Assembly: GCF_001559075.2 (NCBI RefSeq)
Contig: NZ_CP014015.2
Location: 1 to 64,000 of the forward strand
Source: Citrobacter amalonaticus
Lineage (GTDB): Bacteria > Pseudomonadota > Gammaproteobacteria > Enterobacterales > Enterobacteriaceae
Direction of reading: 5' to 3'
DNA length: 64,000 nucleotides
Below the pieces are notes generated by a model. It did not search any database and was not told where the DNA came from. It saw only the letters and a program-made list of their open reading frames with translations. The position numbers and the translations under genes are program-made. Shown one piece after another: positions 62,367 to 64,000 of the stretch (its first letter is position 1; each line of letters begins with the position of its first letter).

Positions 62367-62956
62367 TGAACGTGGTGATCCTCGACACCGGCTGCGCCAA
62401 CCTGAACTCGGTGAAATCCGCCGTCGCACGTCACGGTTATGATCCGACAGTCAGTCGTGACCCGGATGTGGTCTTACGCGCGGATAAACTGTTTCTGCCA
62501 GGCGTCGGCACGGCGCAGGCGGCAATGGACCAGTTACGCGAGCGCGAACTGATCGATCTGATTAAAGCCTGCACCCAACCGGTGCTCGGCATCTGCCTCG
62601 GAATGCAAATTCTGGGGCGGCGAAGTGAGGAGACGAACGGCGTCGACCTGTTGGGTATTGTCGATCAGGACGTACCGAAGATGACCGATTTCGGTTTACC
62701 GCTGCCACATATGGGCTGGAACCGCGTTTATCCGCAGGCCGGGAATCGTCTTTTTCAGGGCATTGAGGACGGCGCGTATTTCTACTTTGTGCACAGCTAT
62801 GCAATGCCGGTCAATCCGTGGACCATCGCCCAGTGCCACTACGGCGAGCCGTTCACCGCCGCCGTACAAAAAGATAACTTCTTCGGTGTGCAGTTCCACC
62901 CGGAGCGTTCGGGTGCCGCTGGCGCACAGTTGCTGAAAAACTTTCTGGAGATGTGA
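62366..62956 (+). CDS. hisH: IGP synthase glutamine amidotransferase subunit
   Basis: Provides ammonia from glutamine to HisF. 196 residues from the ATG at 62366. Class I amidotransferase triad: Cys in GICLGMQ, and His and Glu in FHPERSG. Conserved DTGCANLNSVKSA at the N-terminus. Its stop overlaps the hisA start by one base. Confidence 0.98.
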   Translation: MNVVILDTGCANLNSVKSAVARHGYDPTVSRDPDVVLRADKLFLPGVGTAQAAMDQLRERELIDLIKACTQPVLGICLGMQILGRRSEETNGVDLLGIVDQDVPKMTDFGLPLPHMGWNRVYPQAGNRLFQGIEDGAYFYFVHSYAMPVNPWTIAQCHYGEPFTAAVQKDNFFGVQFHPERSGAAGAQLLKNFLEM

Positions 62957-63693
62957 TGATTATTCCGGCTTTAGATTTAATCGACGGCACCGTCGTGCGT
63001 CTCCATCAGGGCGATTATGCACAACAGCGCGATTACGGCACCGACCCGCTGCCACGCCTGCAGGATTATGCCGCCCAGGGGGCCGAGGTGTTACACCTGG
63101 TTGACTTAACCGGCGCGAAAGATCCGGCGAAACGGCAGATCCCGCTGATTAAAACCCTGGTGGCTGGCGTGAACGTGCCGGTCCAGGTCGGCGGCGGCGT
63201 ACGCACTGAAGACGACGTTGCGGCCCTGCTGGCGGCGGGTGTCGCCCGCGTGGTGGTTGGCTCCACGGCGGTAAAGTCGCCAGAAATGGTGAAAGGCTGG
63301 TTCACGCGTTTTGGCGCCGACGCACTGGTCCTCGCGCTGGATGTGCGTATTGATGAGCAGGGAAACAAACAGGTGGCGGTGAGCGGCTGGCAGGAGAACT
63401 CCGGCGTGTCGCTCGAAGAACTGGTCGAAACCTATCTGCCAGTGGGCCTGAAACATGTACTCTGCACGGATATTTCTCGCGACGGCACGCTGGCGGGCTC
63501 AAACGTCTCTTTGTATGAAGAGGTATGCGAAAAATATCCACAGGTGGCTTTCCAGTCCTCTGGCGGGATCGGTGATATCAACGACATCGCCGCACTGCGC
63601 GAAACCGGCGTGCGCGGCGTGATCGTCGGGCGTGCGTTGCTGGAAGGCAAATTCACCGTTAAGGAGGCGATCCAATGCTGGCAAAACGTATAA
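62956..63693 (+). CDS. hisA: ProFAR isomerase
   Basis: Amadori isomerisation of ProFAR to PRFAR. 245-residue TIM barrel of HisA/HisF type with two half-barrel repeats; catalytic Asp in IIPALDLIDGTVVRL and Asp in CTDISRDGTLAGSN. The ATG at 62956 is preferred over a GTG one codon upstream. Its end overlaps hisF by 19 bases. Confidence 0.98.
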   Translation: MIIPALDLIDGTVVRLHQGDYAQQRDYGTDPLPRLQDYAAQGAEVLHLVDLTGAKDPAKRQIPLIKTLVAGVNVPVQVGGGVRTEDDVAALLAAGVARVVVGSTAVKSPEMVKGWFTRFGADALVLALDVRIDEQGNKQVAVSGWQENSGVSLEELVETYLPVGLKHVLCTDISRDGTLAGSNVSLYEEVCEKYPQVAFQSSGGIGDINDIAALRETGVRGVIVGRALLEGKFTVKEAIQCWQNV

Positions 63694-64000
63694 TCCCTTG
63701 CCTCGACGTTCGCGATGGTCAGGTCGTGAAAGGCGTGCAGTTCCGTAATCACGAAATCATCGGCGACATCGTCCCGCTGGCGAAACGCTACGCCGATGAA
63801 GGTGCCGATGAACTGGTGTTTTACGATATCACCGCGTCCAGCGACGGTCGTGTGGTCGATAAAAGCTGGGTTTCACGCGTTGCGGAAGTGATCGACATTC
63901 CATTCTGCGTGGCGGGCGGGATTAAGTCAGTTGACGACGCGGCCAAAATTCTCTCGTTTGGCGCAGACAAAATCTCCATCAACTCGCCGGCACTGGCTGA
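63675..64000 (+). CDS. hisF: IGP synthase cyclase subunit, N-terminal part
   Basis: Begins at the ATG at 63675 behind AAGGAGG and runs off the window after 108 codons. It opens MLAKRIIPCLDVRDGQVVKG with the catalytic Asp of the cyclase, and VFYDITASSDGR and CVAGGIKSVDDA follow. Works with HisH to form imidazoleglycerol phosphate and AICAR. Confidence 0.97.
   Translation, partial: MLAKRIIPCLDVRDGQVVKGVQFRNHEIIGDIVPLAKRYADEGADELVFYDITASSDGRVVDKSWVSRVAEVIDIPFCVAGGIKSVDDAAKILSFGADKISINSPALA

Noticed and set aside
1..64000. CRISPR arrays, intact prophage or insertion sequences
   Set aside because: No regularly spaced repeats, no cas genes, no intact transposase and no phage structural genes were seen; the only mobile-element trace is the broken integrase.

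Overview
The window is a chromosomal segment of an enteric bacterium of the Salmonella/Citrobacter group. It carries, in the order I know from Salmonella, the complete anaerobic cobalamin (vitamin B12) synthesis operon (cob/cbi), its regulator pocR, the complete B12-dependent 1,2-propanediol utilisation (pdu) microcompartment operon, and the E. coli-like block yeeX-yeeA-sbmC-dacD-sbcB-yeeD-yeeE-plaP-yeeY-yeeZ-his. I favour Citrobacter over Salmonella. In Salmonella, as I recall, phsABC and sopA separate dacD from sbcB; here the two genes are only about 240 bp apart. The proteins also differ at many positions from the S. Typhimurium ones I remember. This is inference; no database search was possible.

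Layout. 1-534: 3' end of amn (AMP nucleosidase). 633-5936: a low-GC, four-gene chaperone-usher fimbrial operon on the minus strand, in the unusual order adhesin, pilin, chaperone, usher. 5937-7956: AT-rich non-coding DNA and the decayed remains of a P4-type integrase next to tRNA-Asn. Together these look like a degraded genomic island inserted at the tRNA. 8121-10019: MATE transporter gene yeeO between two inverted tRNA-Asn genes. 10080-11012: L,D-transpeptidase erfK.

11142-27638 (minus strand): one convergently overlapping operon of 20 genes, cbiA-B-C-D-E-T-F-G-H-J-K-L-M-N-Q-O-P-cobU-S-T. It makes the corrin ring anaerobically, imports cobalt (cbiMNQO), amidates the ring, and attaches the aminopropanol arm and lower ligand. 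Expression is controlled by a cobalamin riboswitch (about 27738-27890) and a hairpin that holds the cbiA ribosome-binding site. pocR and pduF follow on the same strand. On the plus strand, pduA-B-C-D-E-G-H-J-K-L-M-N-O-P-Q-S-T-U-V-W-X (30664-47446) builds a protein-shelled microcompartment that converts propanediol to propionaldehyde, then to propionate and propanol. The two operons belong together: the first makes the cofactor the diol dehydratase needs, and both are expected to answer to PocR.

47482-57564: housekeeping and transport genes, including an SOS-controlled gyrase inhibitor (sbmC), exonuclease I (sbcB), a thiosulfate uptake pair (yeeE/yeeD) and a putrescine importer (plaP). 57659-64000: the his operon with its promoter, seven-histidine leader peptide and attenuator, then hisG-D-C-B-H-A and the start of hisF. 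A REP pair lies between hisG and hisD.

The best-known systems here are intact and ordinary for this group. The least familiar part is the fimbrial island at the left: its adhesin, its gene order and the perfect dyad upstream of it.
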